A DNA stretch of 64,000 bases from Pseudomonas japonica (GTDB taxonomy: Bacteria; Pseudomonadota; Gammaproteobacteria; Pseudomonadales; Pseudomonadaceae). The DNA is taken from the NCBI RefSeq assembly GCF_900188455.1, contig NZ_FZOL01000002.1, forward strand, positions 299,293 to 363,292, written 5' to 3'. This document shows positions 56,649-64,000 of this stretch, in pieces. The position numbers and the translations under genes were made by a program. Numbering within the stretch: the first letter of the stretch is position 1; every line of letters starts with the position of its first letter. The notes under the pieces are model-generated. The model was not told where the DNA came from and made no database searches. It saw only the letters and a program-made list of their open reading frames with translations.

Positions 56649-58271
56649 TCAAGTGAAGCTGACGAACTGGCCTTCATCGATCAGCGCCTTCGGCCCGGGG
56701 CGTGCCGGTGCCGGCAGGCTGTCGCCGGTGCGCGACGGACGCGGGACGACCGTGCCTTGTTCGAAGCGGAAGTAACCGATCAGTTCCTGCAACTGGCTGG
56801 CCTGGGCGTTCATCTCTTCGGCGGTGGCCGCCAGTTCCTCGGAGGCGGAGGCGTTCTGCTGGGTGATCTGGTTCATCTGGCCCATGGCGATATTGATCTG
56901 TCCGGCGGCGCTGCTCTGCTCCTGCGAAGCCGCGGTGATCTCCTGGACCAGATCGGAGGTGCGCTGGATGTTCGGCACGATTTCGCCAAGCAGTTGCCCG
57001 GCCTGCTCGGCCAGTTGCACGCTGCTGGACGCCACCTGGCCGATCTCCTGGGCCGCCACCTGGCTGCGCTCGGCGAGCTTGCGCACCTCGGCGGCGACCA
57101 CCGCGAAGCCCTTGCCGTGATCACCGGCGCGGGCGGCCTCGATCGCCGCGTTGAGCGCCAGCAGGTTGGTCTGGTAGGCGATGTCGTCGATGATGCCGAT
57201 CTTGTCGGCGATCTGTTTCATCGCCAGCACCGTATCGCCCACCGCGCCGCCGCCCTGCACGGCGTCGTTGGCCGCCTTGCCGGCGATGCCATCGGTGATC
57301 TTGGCGCTCTCGGTGTTCTGCGCGATCGAGGCGGACATCTCTTCCACCGAGGCGCTGGTCTGTTCGACGCTGGCCGCCTGCTCGTTGGCCGCCTGGCTCA
57401 GCGACTGCGAGGTCGAGCTGACCTGTTCGGAAGCCGACGACAGCGCGTCGGCGGAGCTGCGCACATCGCCGAGGATGCTGCGCAGGCGCTCGGTCATGTT
57501 CTGCATGGCGCCGAGCAGGCGACCGGTCTCGTCCTTGCGATCGACCACCAGGTCCTGACTCAGGTCGCCCGCGGCCATGCGGTCGGCGGCCTGCACCGCG
57601 CCCGCCAGCGGCCGGGTGATGCTGCGGGTGACCAGCACCCCGACCAGCATGCCCAGCAGGGTCGCGACCACCACCAGGATGATCATCTGGAAGCGCGAAC
57701 TCTCGGCGATGCCGGTGATTTCCTCATTGGCCTGGCTGGCCCGCGCCTGCTTGGAGTCGCTGACCTCGCCCAACAGCCGGTCGACCTCGTTGGCCGTGGC
57801 GACATTGCGAGGCATCAGGGCCATGGCTTCGGTCGCCGGCTGCAACAGTCCGGACTGCTGATGGGTGTTCAGCACCTGATTGGCAACCGTGATGTACTCC
57901 TGCAATGGCGCATCGATCGCCTCGACCTGGGCCCTGCCTTCGCGTGTCACGAAATACTGGCGTGCCTCTGTCAGCAGCTCGCGGGTTTTCTCCATCGCGC
58001 CACGGGCGGCACGAGCGGCTTCATCACGCTCGGTCAGCGTGGTGGACAACAGGCTCTGGCGCACCGCACGGTTGGCCGTGAGCAGCTGGATATTGGCTTC
58101 CTGCAGGGTGCTCAGACCGACCACGTCCATGTCGTACATGCGGTCGGAGAGGTCGTTGACCTGGTTCAGGTTGCGGATGCCGAGGAAGCCGATGATGGCG
58201 GTCAGCGCGACCACCAGCAGAAAGCCCAGGGTCAGGCGCACGCCTATCTTCATGTTGCTGATCATTTGCAT
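56649..58271 (-). CDS. Methyl-accepting chemotaxis protein with 4HB sensor
   Basis: 540-aa transmembrane receptor: TM1 (about 10-32), a periplasmic four-helix-bundle domain (about 33-188), TM2 (about 190-212), HAMP (about 213-265) and a signalling domain. The hairpin tip reads [25 protein letters not shown] precedes ATG 58271, which overlaps the cheA stop by 10 bp. The C-terminal tail is Pro-rich, with no CheR-tethering pentapeptide of the WxxxF kind. The ligand is unknown; some 4HB receptors sense organic acids or amines. Confidence 0.93.
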   Translation of the reverse strand: MQMISNMKIGVRLTLGFLLVVALTAIIGFLGIRNLNQVNDLSDRMYDMDVVGLSTLQEANIQLLTANRAVRQSLLSTTLTERDEAARAARGAMEKTRELLTEARQYFVTREGRAQVEAIDAPLQEYITVANQVLNTHQQSGLLQPATEAMALMPRNVATANEVDRLLGEVSDSKQARASQANEEITGIAESSRFQMIILVVVATLLGMLVGVLVTRSITRPLAGAVQAADRMAAGDLSQDLVVDRKDETGRLLGAMQNMTERLRSILGDVRSSADALSSASEQVSSTSQSLSQAANEQAASVEQTSASVEEMSASIAQNTESAKITDGIAGKAANDAVQGGGAVGDTVLAMKQIADKIGIIDDIAYQTNLLALNAAIEAARAGDHGKGFAVVAAEVRKLAERSQVAAQEIGQVASSSVQLAEQAGQLLGEIVPNIQRTSDLVQEITAASQEQSSAAGQINIAMGQMNQITQQNASASEELAATAEEMNAQASQLQELIGYFRFEQGTVVPRPSRTGDSLPAPARPGPKALIDEGQFVSFT

Positions 58272-60298
58272 GGTGACTCTCCGGAAAGGCTGGGCAGGCT
58301 CAAGGGGGCGACGAGGCGTGGCTCACTCTCGGCGCGGTGCTGCAATTGACGGAACAGGCTGGGGATATCGAGGATCAGCGCCACCTGGCCGGAACCGAGG
58401 ATGGTCGACCCGCTGATACCCGAGAGGTGCTGGAACATCTGCCCCAGCGGTTTGATCACGGTCTGCAGCTCGCCCAGCAACTGCTCGACGATCAGCCCGG
58501 CCTGTTGCCGTCCCTGGCTGACCACGACGATGTTGCGCCGGGCGCAGGGATCGCCGCGCAGGCCGAAATGCCGGCCCAGATCGACGCTGGGCAGCGGCTT
58601 GCCGCGCAGGTTCAGGTGGCCGCCGGCATCGAGCGCGTCCGCGCGCTCCTCCATGCACTCGGTGACCATGTCCAGCGGAATCACGAAGTGATCGCCGCCG
58701 ATGCTGACCAGGAAACCGTCGATGATCGCCAGGGTCAGCGGCAGGCGGATACGGAAGGTGCAGCCCTGGCCCGGCTGCGATTCGATCTCGATGATCCCGC
58801 GCAGCTCGTCGATGGCGCTGCGCACCACGTCCATGCCGACACCGCGACCGGACAGGTTGGACACCGCCTCGGCAGTGGAGAAGCCGGGCTCGAAGATCAG
58901 CAGATGAATGTCCTGGTCGCTGAGCGGCGCGTCGGGGTCGAGCATGCCGCGGGCAATGGCCTTCTCGCGGATGCGCGCGGTGTCGAGGCCACGTCCGTCG
59001 TCGCTGACTTCGAGAACGATCATCCCCGAGTCGTGGAAGGCATTCAGGCGCAGGCTGCCCTGCTCCGGCTTGCCGGCGGCGCGACGCTCGTCCGCCGGCT
59101 CGATGCCGTGGTCGATGGCGTTGCGCACCAGGTGCACCAGCGGATCGGCGATGCGATCGATGAGGGTCTTGTCCAGTTCGGTGTCGCTGCCGGACAGGCT
59201 CAACTGGATCTGCTTGTTCAGCGCCTGGCTGACATCCCGCACCACGCGGTGAAAACGGTTGAAGGTCTCGCCGATCTCCACCATGCGCAGCTTCAACGCG
59301 CGTTCGCGGATCTGCTCGACGTGCTGCTGCACCGCCTGGACGCTCTCGATGCACGCCGTGGAGCCGCTGCGCAGCGACTGCATGTGGGCGCCGGCGGTGC
59401 TGATGACCAGCTCGCCGACCAGGTTGATCAACTCATCGAGCTTGTGCGCGGCGACTTTGACCATGCTGCTGCCGGGAGCGTTGCGCGGTTCGCTGCTGGC
59501 GGCGGTGGCGGGTGCTTGCGCAACAGGCGCCAACGTTTGCGTTTCGAGGATTTCGCTGACTGGCGGCGGTGTGTCGTCGTCCTCCCGCATCTGAAGGCGC
59601 AGGGTGCAGAAGTCTTCGGCCAGGGCAAAGACATCCAGCAGTTCCTCGCGGCTGGCGGTGCTGCGCAGGGTCAGCTCGTAGCCCAGGTAGCAGGCCTCGG
59701 CGTCGAGGCCATGAAGGTCCGGCACGGCCCAGGCGAGGGTCTGCAACGACTCGATACGGCCCAGACGGTCGAGATAGCGCAGGAAGCTGCTGGGCTCGAA
59801 GCCGTTGCGCAGCAGTTCGTTGTCGAAGCGAATCGACAGGAACCACTCGTTGATCTCGCCTGCTGCCTCGGTCACCTGTGCGACCGCTTCGCCGCTGTCC
59901 GCGACGGTGCCACCGAGGGCCAGGAGCAGTTCACTCTGACGCGGCGTATGCGGGGCCAGGGAGCCGTGCCGCGGGTCGATGCTCTCGACCATGCCGTTGA
60001 GCTCGTCCATGCATTGCAGCATCAGCGACACCAGCGCCGGGGTCAGCTGGCGCTGGCCATCGCGCACGCCCATGAGCTGGTTTTCCAGTTGATGGGCCAG
60101 GGCGACCAAGGGTTCCAGAGAGAAGATCCCCGCCGAGCCCTTGAGGGTGTGCACCGCGCGGAACAGCGCGTTGATCGCCTCGCCGTCGTCGCTGGTCTGC
60201 TCAAGGCGCAGCAGGTTGTCTTCGGCTTCCTTGAGCAGGTCGCGCGCTTCTTCGAGAAAGCCTTGCAGCAGTTGCGCCCACTGATCGCTATCGAACAT
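58262..60298 (-). CDS. cheA: Chemotaxis histidine kinase CheA
   Basis: 678 aa. The HPt domain has phospho-acceptor His50 ([10 protein letters not shown]). A linker, the dimerisation domain (about 275-345; [15 protein letters not shown]), the ATPase (N box [13 protein letters not shown] boxes DDGRGLD and GRGVGMDVV) and a CheW-like regulatory domain (about 530-660) follow. There is no fused receiver and only one HPt. It phosphorylates CheY and CheB and possibly the LuxR regulator. It lies 3 bp after the STAS gene. Confidence 0.95.
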   Translation of the reverse strand: MFDSDQWAQLLQGFLEEARDLLKEAEDNLLRLEQTSDDGEAINALFRAVHTLKGSAGIFSLEPLVALAHQLENQLMGVRDGQRQLTPALVSLMLQCMDELNGMVESIDPRHGSLAPHTPRQSELLLALGGTVADSGEAVAQVTEAAGEINEWFLSIRFDNELLRNGFEPSSFLRYLDRLGRIESLQTLAWAVPDLHGLDAEACYLGYELTLRSTASREELLDVFALAEDFCTLRLQMREDDDTPPPVSEILETQTLAPVAQAPATAASSEPRNAPGSSMVKVAAHKLDELINLVGELVISTAGAHMQSLRSGSTACIESVQAVQQHVEQIRERALKLRMVEIGETFNRFHRVVRDVSQALNKQIQLSLSGSDTELDKTLIDRIADPLVHLVRNAIDHGIEPADERRAAGKPEQGSLRLNAFHDSGMIVLEVSDDGRGLDTARIREKAIARGMLDPDAPLSDQDIHLLIFEPGFSTAEAVSNLSGRGVGMDVVRSAIDELRGIIEIESQPGQGCTFRIRLPLTLAIIDGFLVSIGGDHFVIPLDMVTECMEERADALDAGGHLNLRGKPLPSVDLGRHFGLRGDPCARRNIVVVSQGRQQAGLIVEQLLGELQTVIKPLGQMFQHLSGISGSTILGSGQVALILDIPSLFRQLQHRAESEPRLVAPLSLPSLSGESPCK

Positions 60299-60301
60299 CG
60301 C

Positions 60302-60625
60302 TCATTCCTCGCCGACGCCCGCGGCGCCGACCGGGTAAAGGGAATCGAGGCGCAGCAGCCGTACCAGCGCACGGCCTTGCGCGGGCAACTCGATGACATG
60401 CGCGCCCTGCACCAGGGTCTTCTGCAGCGACAGCAGCAGTTGCAGGCCGGCGCTGTCGAGTTCGTCCACAGCGCCGAGGTCCAGGGCCCAGGGCCCCGGG
60501 TCCAGCGCCAGCAGCGCGAGCAGTGCCTGGCGGGTGTCGCTGGCTTCGTAGATGGTCAGGTCGCCGCGCACGTCCAGTCGCGCGGGGTGCAGGTCGCTGG
60601 CCGGATGCAGCGTGACGGTGGCCAT
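60302..60625 (-). CDS. STAS-domain protein, anti-sigma-factor-antagonist-like
   Basis: 107-aa STAS domain with a conserved strand-helix ALDLGAVDELDSAGLQLLLS (about 49-68) containing the Ser that is phosphorylated in SpoIIAA-like proteins. It is coupled to cheY by a 1-bp overlap and sits directly before cheA. Free STAS proteins in che operons are known, but their partner is usually undefined. No cognate serine kinase or sigma factor is in the window. Confidence 0.87.
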   Translation of the reverse strand: MATVTLHPASDLHPARLDVRGDLTIYEASDTRQALLALLALDPGPWALDLGAVDELDSAGLQLLLSLQKTLVQGAHVIELPAQGRALVRLLRLDSLYPVGAAGVGEE

Positions 60626-60990
60626 CAGCCGATCAGCTTTTCGACCGCCGCCAGCAACTGCTGCGGCTGGAACGGTTTGACGATCCAGGCCTTGGCCCCG
60701 GCGGCCTGGCCTTCGGCCTTCTTCGCCTGTTCGCTTTCGGTGGTGAGCATCATGATCGGCGTGAAGCGGTACTCGGGCCTGGCCTTGACCGCCTTGACCA
60801 GGCCAATGCCATCGAGGTTGGGCATGTTCACGTCACTGATGATCAGGTTGATTTTCTGTCCGGTGAGCTTGCTCAGCGCATCGCGGCCGTCGCAGGCCTC
60901 GATGACCTGGTGGCCGGTGCCGTTGAGGCTGATTTTCACCAGTTGGCGCATGGAAGCGGAGTCGTCGACGATCAGGATGGTCTTGGCCAT
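60625..60990 (-). CDS. cheY: Chemotaxis response regulator CheY
   Basis: 121-aa single receiver: VDDS at about 9-12, phospho-Asp in LIISDVNMPNLDG (about residue 54), Thr in MLTTESE (about 85) and Lys in WIVKPFQP (about 107), all intact. It is the output or phosphate-sink receiver of this cluster. It follows the short MCP by 17 bp and overlaps the STAS gene by one base. Confidence 0.95.
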   Translation of the reverse strand: MAKTILIVDDSASMRQLVKISLNGTGHQVIEACDGRDALSKLTGQKINLIISDVNMPNLDGIGLVKAVKARPEYRFTPIMMLTTESEQAKKAEGQAAGAKAWIVKPFQPQQLLAAVEKLIG

Positions 60991-61007
60991 GTCAGGGCCC
61001 TCGGCAG

Positions 61008-62093
61008 TTAGAAAAAGGTGACGTCGCTGGCGGTCGCGGCCTGGCTGTGGCCGGCGCGCTCTTCGCTGGTGGTGAAGCGCTCGCGCAGGCGCGCGAGCCA
61101 GGCCTGGGCGTCGTGCAGGCGCTGGTCGCGGTGCTCGATGGCGTCGAGCAATTGCCGCAGGTCGGTCTGCAGGTGGTCGAGCATCTGGTCGGCACGGTCC
61201 TGGAACTGCAGGGCGACCATCACCGCGTGGATATCGCCCTGGGTCGAGCGGGCGTTGTCCTGCAGGCCGCGCGAGGCCGCGTCGAGTTCGTCGAGGTTGC
61301 TGCCCAGGCCGCTGATCACCTCGCCGAGCACCTGTTCCAGGCGGGCCAGGTTCTGCTGTTCCTCGGCTCCGAGCTGGTTGGCGGCTTCGATACTGGACTG
61401 GATCGCCAGGTTGATCTCGCCGACCTTGCTGTCCATCGACTGGCCGGTTTCCGCCGACAGCCGCGAGAGCTTGCGCACTTCATCGGCGACCACGGCGAAG
61501 CCGCGACCGAACTCGCCGGCGCGGGCCGCCTCGATGGCGGCGTTGAGGGCCAGCAGGTTGGTCTGGCTGGCGATTTCCTGGACGTGCCGGGCCATCTGCT
61601 GCAGCTCGCCGGTGTAGCCGCCGAGGTGGTCGATGGTGGCGAGGAATTCCTGCTGACGACGGCTGCCGGCGGCGAAGGCTTCGGTCACCCCTTGCAGGCG
61701 CTGGTTGGCCTGGCGCAGGTTCTCGCCGAGGCCACCGCTGGTGAGGACGTCGTCGCTCTGGTCGAGGCTGGCCTGGAGGCGCTGGCTGATATCGGTGAAG
61801 CGGCCGAGCAGGCCACCGATGTTGTCGGACAGTAAACGGCGGCTCTGCTGCAGGCTGTCGGTCCAGGACGGCAGCACGGCCGGCAGCAGTCGTTCGAGGG
61901 CATGGAGCTGAGGTTCGCTGGGGAGGCTTTCCTCGGTGTGCGGGGCAATCGTCGAGACGGCCTTGCGCGGTGCGAGAAACACCGCACAGGCGGCGATCAG
62001 CAGCAGCCCGGCAACATTCAGCCAAGGCAGTGCGGCGAACATCGCGGCGGCGCACAGAACGATCCCTATCCCGATACCTACGTGCATTCGCAT
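61008..62093 (-). CDS. Short MCP signalling protein with CheZ-like C-terminal motif
   Basis: 361 aa. Two adjacent hydrophobic segments (about 4-42) form a membrane hairpin without a periplasmic sensor domain. A receptor signalling helix follows, with tip [20 protein letters not shown] (about 173-192). Downstream, [13 protein letters not shown] carries D299xxxQ303, the DxxxQ pattern of the CheZ phosphatase active site. The protein then has a loose linker and ends DVTFF, resembling the CheY-binding peptide at the CheZ C-terminus. It is first in the che operon, just before cheY, and no separate cheZ is present. A combined scaffold/phosphatase role is inferred. An ATG two codons on is possible. 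Confidence 0.85.
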   Translation of the reverse strand: MRMHVGIGIGIVLCAAAMFAALPWLNVAGLLLIAACAVFLAPRKAVSTIAPHTEESLPSEPQLHALERLLPAVLPSWTDSLQQSRRLLSDNIGGLLGRFTDISQRLQASLDQSDDVLTSGGLGENLRQANQRLQGVTEAFAAGSRRQQEFLATIDHLGGYTGELQQMARHVQEIASQTNLLALNAAIEAARAGEFGRGFAVVADEVRKLSRLSAETGQSMDSKVGEINLAIQSSIEAANQLGAEEQQNLARLEQVLGEVISGLGSNLDELDAASRGLQDNARSTQGDIHAVMVALQFQDRADQMLDHLQTDLRQLLDAIEHRDQRLHDAQAWLARLRERFTTSEERAGHSQAATASDVTFF

Positions 62094-62432
62094 CCCTTAC
62101 GCCCACCGTCCTTCTGTGAAGGCTTCGCATGGTAGCGGTAGTGATTTGACGTCAAAATCGGGACGCCCCTTAAGCCGACCGGGCAGTCATAAAAGTGACT
62201 TGGCAAAACGATGCGGGACTGCGCTGACCACTTCGACAGGATTGCCGACTGAAACGCTTTATGCACTGCGCACCGGGGGATTCCGGCCAGGATTAGGAGA
62301 AGGCGGGAGACGTAGGTGTATGGCTTAAGCCAATGGTGTGATGGCGTTTAGCTTGATAAGCAATTGGTTACAGGGAGTGTGGGGGCTTTCCCGCATTCCG
62401 CCCCTCGGCGGAACGGAATGCGGGGCGGTCAC
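62094..62432. promoter_or_regulatory. Intergenic region upstream of the che operon
   Basis: 339 bp without a gene. It holds TTTGACGTCAAA, a perfect 12-bp palindrome (62145-62156), 52 bp upstream of the first che gene. On the minus strand its TTGACG could serve as -35, with TACCAT about 15 bp on as a weak -10. No sigma-28 motility-type promoter is visible. Confidence 0.45.
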
Positions 62433-62906
62433 TCAGTCGCGCCAGTGACGCTTGTGCTTGCGATGCCCATAGTGGTGACCACGGTCGTGGACATAGCGGC
62501 GGTCGTAGCCACGGCCGCGATCGCGGTAGCGGCGATCGTCGTCGTCGGCCTTGTTGCCCATGTAGTTGCCCAGCGCACCGCCCGCGCCACCACCGGCGGC
62601 GGCGCCGATCAGGCTGCCGGTAGTACCGCCCATGCTGCGCCCGACCACGTTGCCGCCGGCTGCACCGAGGGCGCCGCCGATGGCCGCTTCGCCGCGGCTG
62701 CGTTTGTCGGCGCCGACAGCACTGCCGGCTGCGCCACCGAGGCCGGCACCGATCGCCGAACCGGTGCTGCCACCGATCGACTGGCCGACCACCGAGCCCA
62801 ATACCCCACCCAATGCGCCGCCAATACCGGCTTCGGTGGTGCCGCCCGCGCTGGCAACGCCACTGAGCAGGCTGAGGGACAACAGAAGAATCGAGGAGTA
62901 CTTCAT
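62433..62906 (-). CDS. Glycine-zipper envelope protein
   Basis: 157 aa with a signal peptide (MKYSSILLLSLSLLSGVASA, cleavage after about 20). The middle (about 22-125) is repeated glycine-zipper sequence (GIGGALGGVLGSVVG, GSAIGAGLGGAAGSAVG, AAIGGALGAAGGNVVG, GSLIGAAAGGGAGGALG), able to form packed membrane-associated helices. The tail (about 126-157) is highly charged, Arg/His/Tyr-rich. No lipobox Cys is present. Such proteins are common in Pseudomonas envelopes with undefined roles. Confidence 0.88.
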   Translation of the reverse strand: MKYSSILLLSLSLLSGVASAGGTTEAGIGGALGGVLGSVVGQSIGGSTGSAIGAGLGGAAGSAVGADKRSRGEAAIGGALGAAGGNVVGRSMGGTTGSLIGAAAGGGAGGALGNYMGNKADDDDRRYRDRGRGYDRRYVHDRGHHYGHRKHKRHWRD

Positions 62907-63064
62907 ACGAGAGCCTCAAAGGGATGACGGGGCCGATCCTGCGTCCCGCGCGTGAGGCTGACAACGGAAATCCGACGAGTAACACGAGTGCGACACATAT
63001 TTCTAACTTATTGATTTTACTGTGAAACTTATCGTGTTTTTGGTGGTCTCAGGTTACTTGGGAA

Positions 63065-63097
63065 CAGGGCTCTGACGTGATGTCAGGGCCCTTTTTC
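63065..63097 (+). terminator. Intrinsic terminator without an assigned gene
   Basis: AGGGCTCTGAC-GTGAT-GTCAGGGCCCT followed by TTTTTC. The stem has one bulge. It points rightward; the transcript it ends is unknown. Confidence 0.7.
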
Positions 63098-63167
63098 GTT
63101 GTCGCCTGGTCGCCTGCCTGAAGGACGCGCACCTGGGCTCCTTGACGAGCAAATTCAGTTGTGCGAA

Positions 63168-63199
63168 TTCTGTCCACATTTTATGGACCGTGGACAGAA
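63168..63199. promoter_or_regulatory. Inverted-repeat operator of the winged-helix/NTase pair
   Basis: TTCTGTCCAC (63168-63177) and GTGGACAGAA (63190-63199) are perfect inverted copies separated by 12 bp, ending 14 bp before the regulator start. The spacer AT-tract TTTTAT could be part of a -10 box. This layout fits autorepression by the first gene product. Confidence 0.65.
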
Positions 63200-63213
63200 C
63201 AGAGCCAATTGTC

Positions 63214-63771
63214 ATGAAAAGCCAAGACATCGTGCTGCTCTTCAAGATGCTCAGCCTCCAGGAGGCAGGTGTCTCGACGCAAACGACTCCCGTGCCCGGC
63301 GCCGAGCACTACACCCTGCGAGCCCTGTCTGCGTCACTGGGACTGAGCAAGAGCGAAATTTCCAACTCATTGGCACGCTGCCGTGATGCCGGTCTGCTCA
63401 TGGACGATTTCGAAAGCAACCGCCCCGAGGTGAACCGCCGAGCGCTGTTCCACATCGCCGAACACGCGCTGAAATACTTCTTTCCGGTAAAAGCCGGCGC
63501 CATCGTTCGGGGTATTCCCACGGCATTTTCAGCCCCAGCTTTGTCGAAAAGCCTGAAAAGCGCCGGCGAGCTGCTTCATGTCTGGCCCGACCCCGCCGGA
63601 ACCACGCGCGGACAAGCGATTGAGCCCTTGTACAAGACCGTCCCCTTCGCCGTGCAGCAGGATTCGACGCTCTACCATTACCTCGCGCTGGTTGATGCAA
63701 TCCGCGTGGGTGGACCGCGGGAAACCAGTGTTGCAGTCACTCTTCTCAAATCAGCAATGGGGCTGGGGTAG
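63214..63771 (+). CDS. Winged-helix DNA-binding protein, putative antitoxin
   Basis: 185 aa. A helix-turn-helix of winged type covers about residues 25-75 (YTLRALSASLGLSKSEISNSLARCRDAGLL). The C-terminal part has no motif I can name. ATG 63214 is preferred over an upstream in-frame codon at 63142 because the latter would translate the inverted-repeat operator. The stop abuts the ATG of a nucleotidyltransferase gene with zero gap. This order (regulator then NTase) matches AbiE-like modules, in which the first protein is antitoxin and repressor. Confidence 0.75.
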   Translation: MKSQDIVLLFKMLSLQEAGVSTQTTPVPGAEHYTLRALSASLGLSKSEISNSLARCRDAGLLMDDFESNRPEVNRRALFHIAEHALKYFFPVKAGAIVRGIPTAFSAPALSKSLKSAGELLHVWPDPAGTTRGQAIEPLYKTVPFAVQQDSTLYHYLALVDAIRVGGPRETSVAVTLLKSAMGLG

Positions 63772-64000
63772 ATGGGCGGGAATGCTTTACACAACCATGA
63801 GTTGATCGAATTGGTCGCAGACGGGCTGGGAGAGACGTTGCGCAGGGAGCTTGCCTTCGTCGGAGGCTGCACCACCGCGATGCTGGTAACGGACGATGCG
63901 GTCATGGATGACATCCGCTTCACCGATGACGTCGATCTGGTGGTCGAACTGGCAGGTATCGCTGACTGGCATCGCCTTGTCGAGCGCCTGGCACAGCGGG
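63772..64000 (+). CDS. Nucleotidyltransferase, AbiEii-like putative toxin, cut by the window end
   Basis: At least 76 residues, open at the window end. The N-terminal part has RELAFVGGCTTAMLVTD (about 24-40), then RFTDDVDLVVEL (about 50-61). The GG and DxD elements are the nucleotide- and metal-binding core of pol-beta-type nucleotidyltransferases such as AbiEii/MenT. It starts directly at the stop of the winged-helix gene, so the two are cotranslated. Length, C-terminal features and intactness cannot be judged here. Confidence 0.78.
   Translation, partial: MGGNALHNHELIELVADGLGETLRRELAFVGGCTTAMLVTDDAVMDDIRFTDDVDLVVELAGIADWHRLVERLAQR

Larger units (their letters stand above)
62907..63213. other. 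Intergenic region with an isolated terminator
   Basis: 307 bp. A relatively AT-rich stretch (about 62995-63050) precedes a terminator hairpin at 63065-63097, but no protein gene reads into it. A short non-coding transcript is possible; I see no conserved RNA family. The right part holds the operator of the next gene pair. Confidence 0.45.

Overview
The window is a high-GC chromosomal segment of a Pseudomonas, most likely a member of the P. putida group. That assignment rests on protein families, on conserved neighbourhoods (gabDT; ssuEADCBF next to lsfA; gshA-tex-ompR-envZ-rimK-hslR-hslO-pckA), and on repeated Pseudomonas-type REP palindromes. It comes from recognising gene families and order, not from a database search.

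Layout. (1) 1-8674: a membrane GGDEF/EAL protein cut by the window edge, the fatty-acid desaturase desA, a PAS-GGDEF diguanylate cyclase, an HDOD protein with a degenerate receiver, and gabT/gabD for GABA catabolism. (2) 8675-9626: about 950 bp with no convincing gene, holding REP copies and a long imperfect inverted repeat. (3) 9627-16893: eight minus-strand genes, several overlapping by 1-4 bp: GntR regulator, AprA-like flavoprotein, AprB-like ferredoxin, an ABC importer (binding protein, permease, ATPase), a HEAT-repeat protein and a DUF971 protein. This looks like uptake and redox processing of one unidentified, probably sulfur- or nitrogen-containing, substrate. (4) 17074-31360: a tRNA-Arg(CCG) gene followed by an accessory block: a type I restriction-modification operon (hsdR-rmuC-hsdM-hsdS) led by an RtcR-like sigma-54 activator with a CARF-like sensor domain, a RES/Xre toxin-antitoxin pair, a YcaC-like hydrolase, and pobR/pobA for 4-hydroxybenzoate. 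(5) 31490-40029: sulfur-starvation genes: an orphan tauA, an OprD-family porin, lsfA, and the complete ssuEADCBF operon for alkanesulfonates. (6) 40162-52349: conserved core genes: tetR, gshA, a thioesterase, tex, ompR-envZ, rimB-rimK, hslR, hslO and pckA. (7) 52418-62093: a small unknown protein, a thioesterase, a LuxR-type response regulator, and an accessory chemosensory cluster (cheB, cheR, cheW, mcp, cheA, a STAS protein, cheY and a short MCP with a CheZ-like tail). (8) 62433-64000: a glycine-zipper protein and a winged-helix/nucleotidyltransferase pair resembling a toxin-antitoxin module, cut by the window end.

The most interesting system is the restriction locus. The activator has an RtcR-like CARF domain, an intact GAFTGA loop and a C-terminal helix-turn-helix. 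The 32-bp gap between it and hsdR carries a 16/17 match to the sigma-54 -24/-12 consensus. Together these suggest a restriction operon, with an embedded RmuC nuclease, that is switched on by a nucleotide or RNA-end signal rather than expressed constitutively. The second is the chemosensory cluster, where one MCP appears to carry the CheY-P phosphatase motif missing elsewhere in the cluster.
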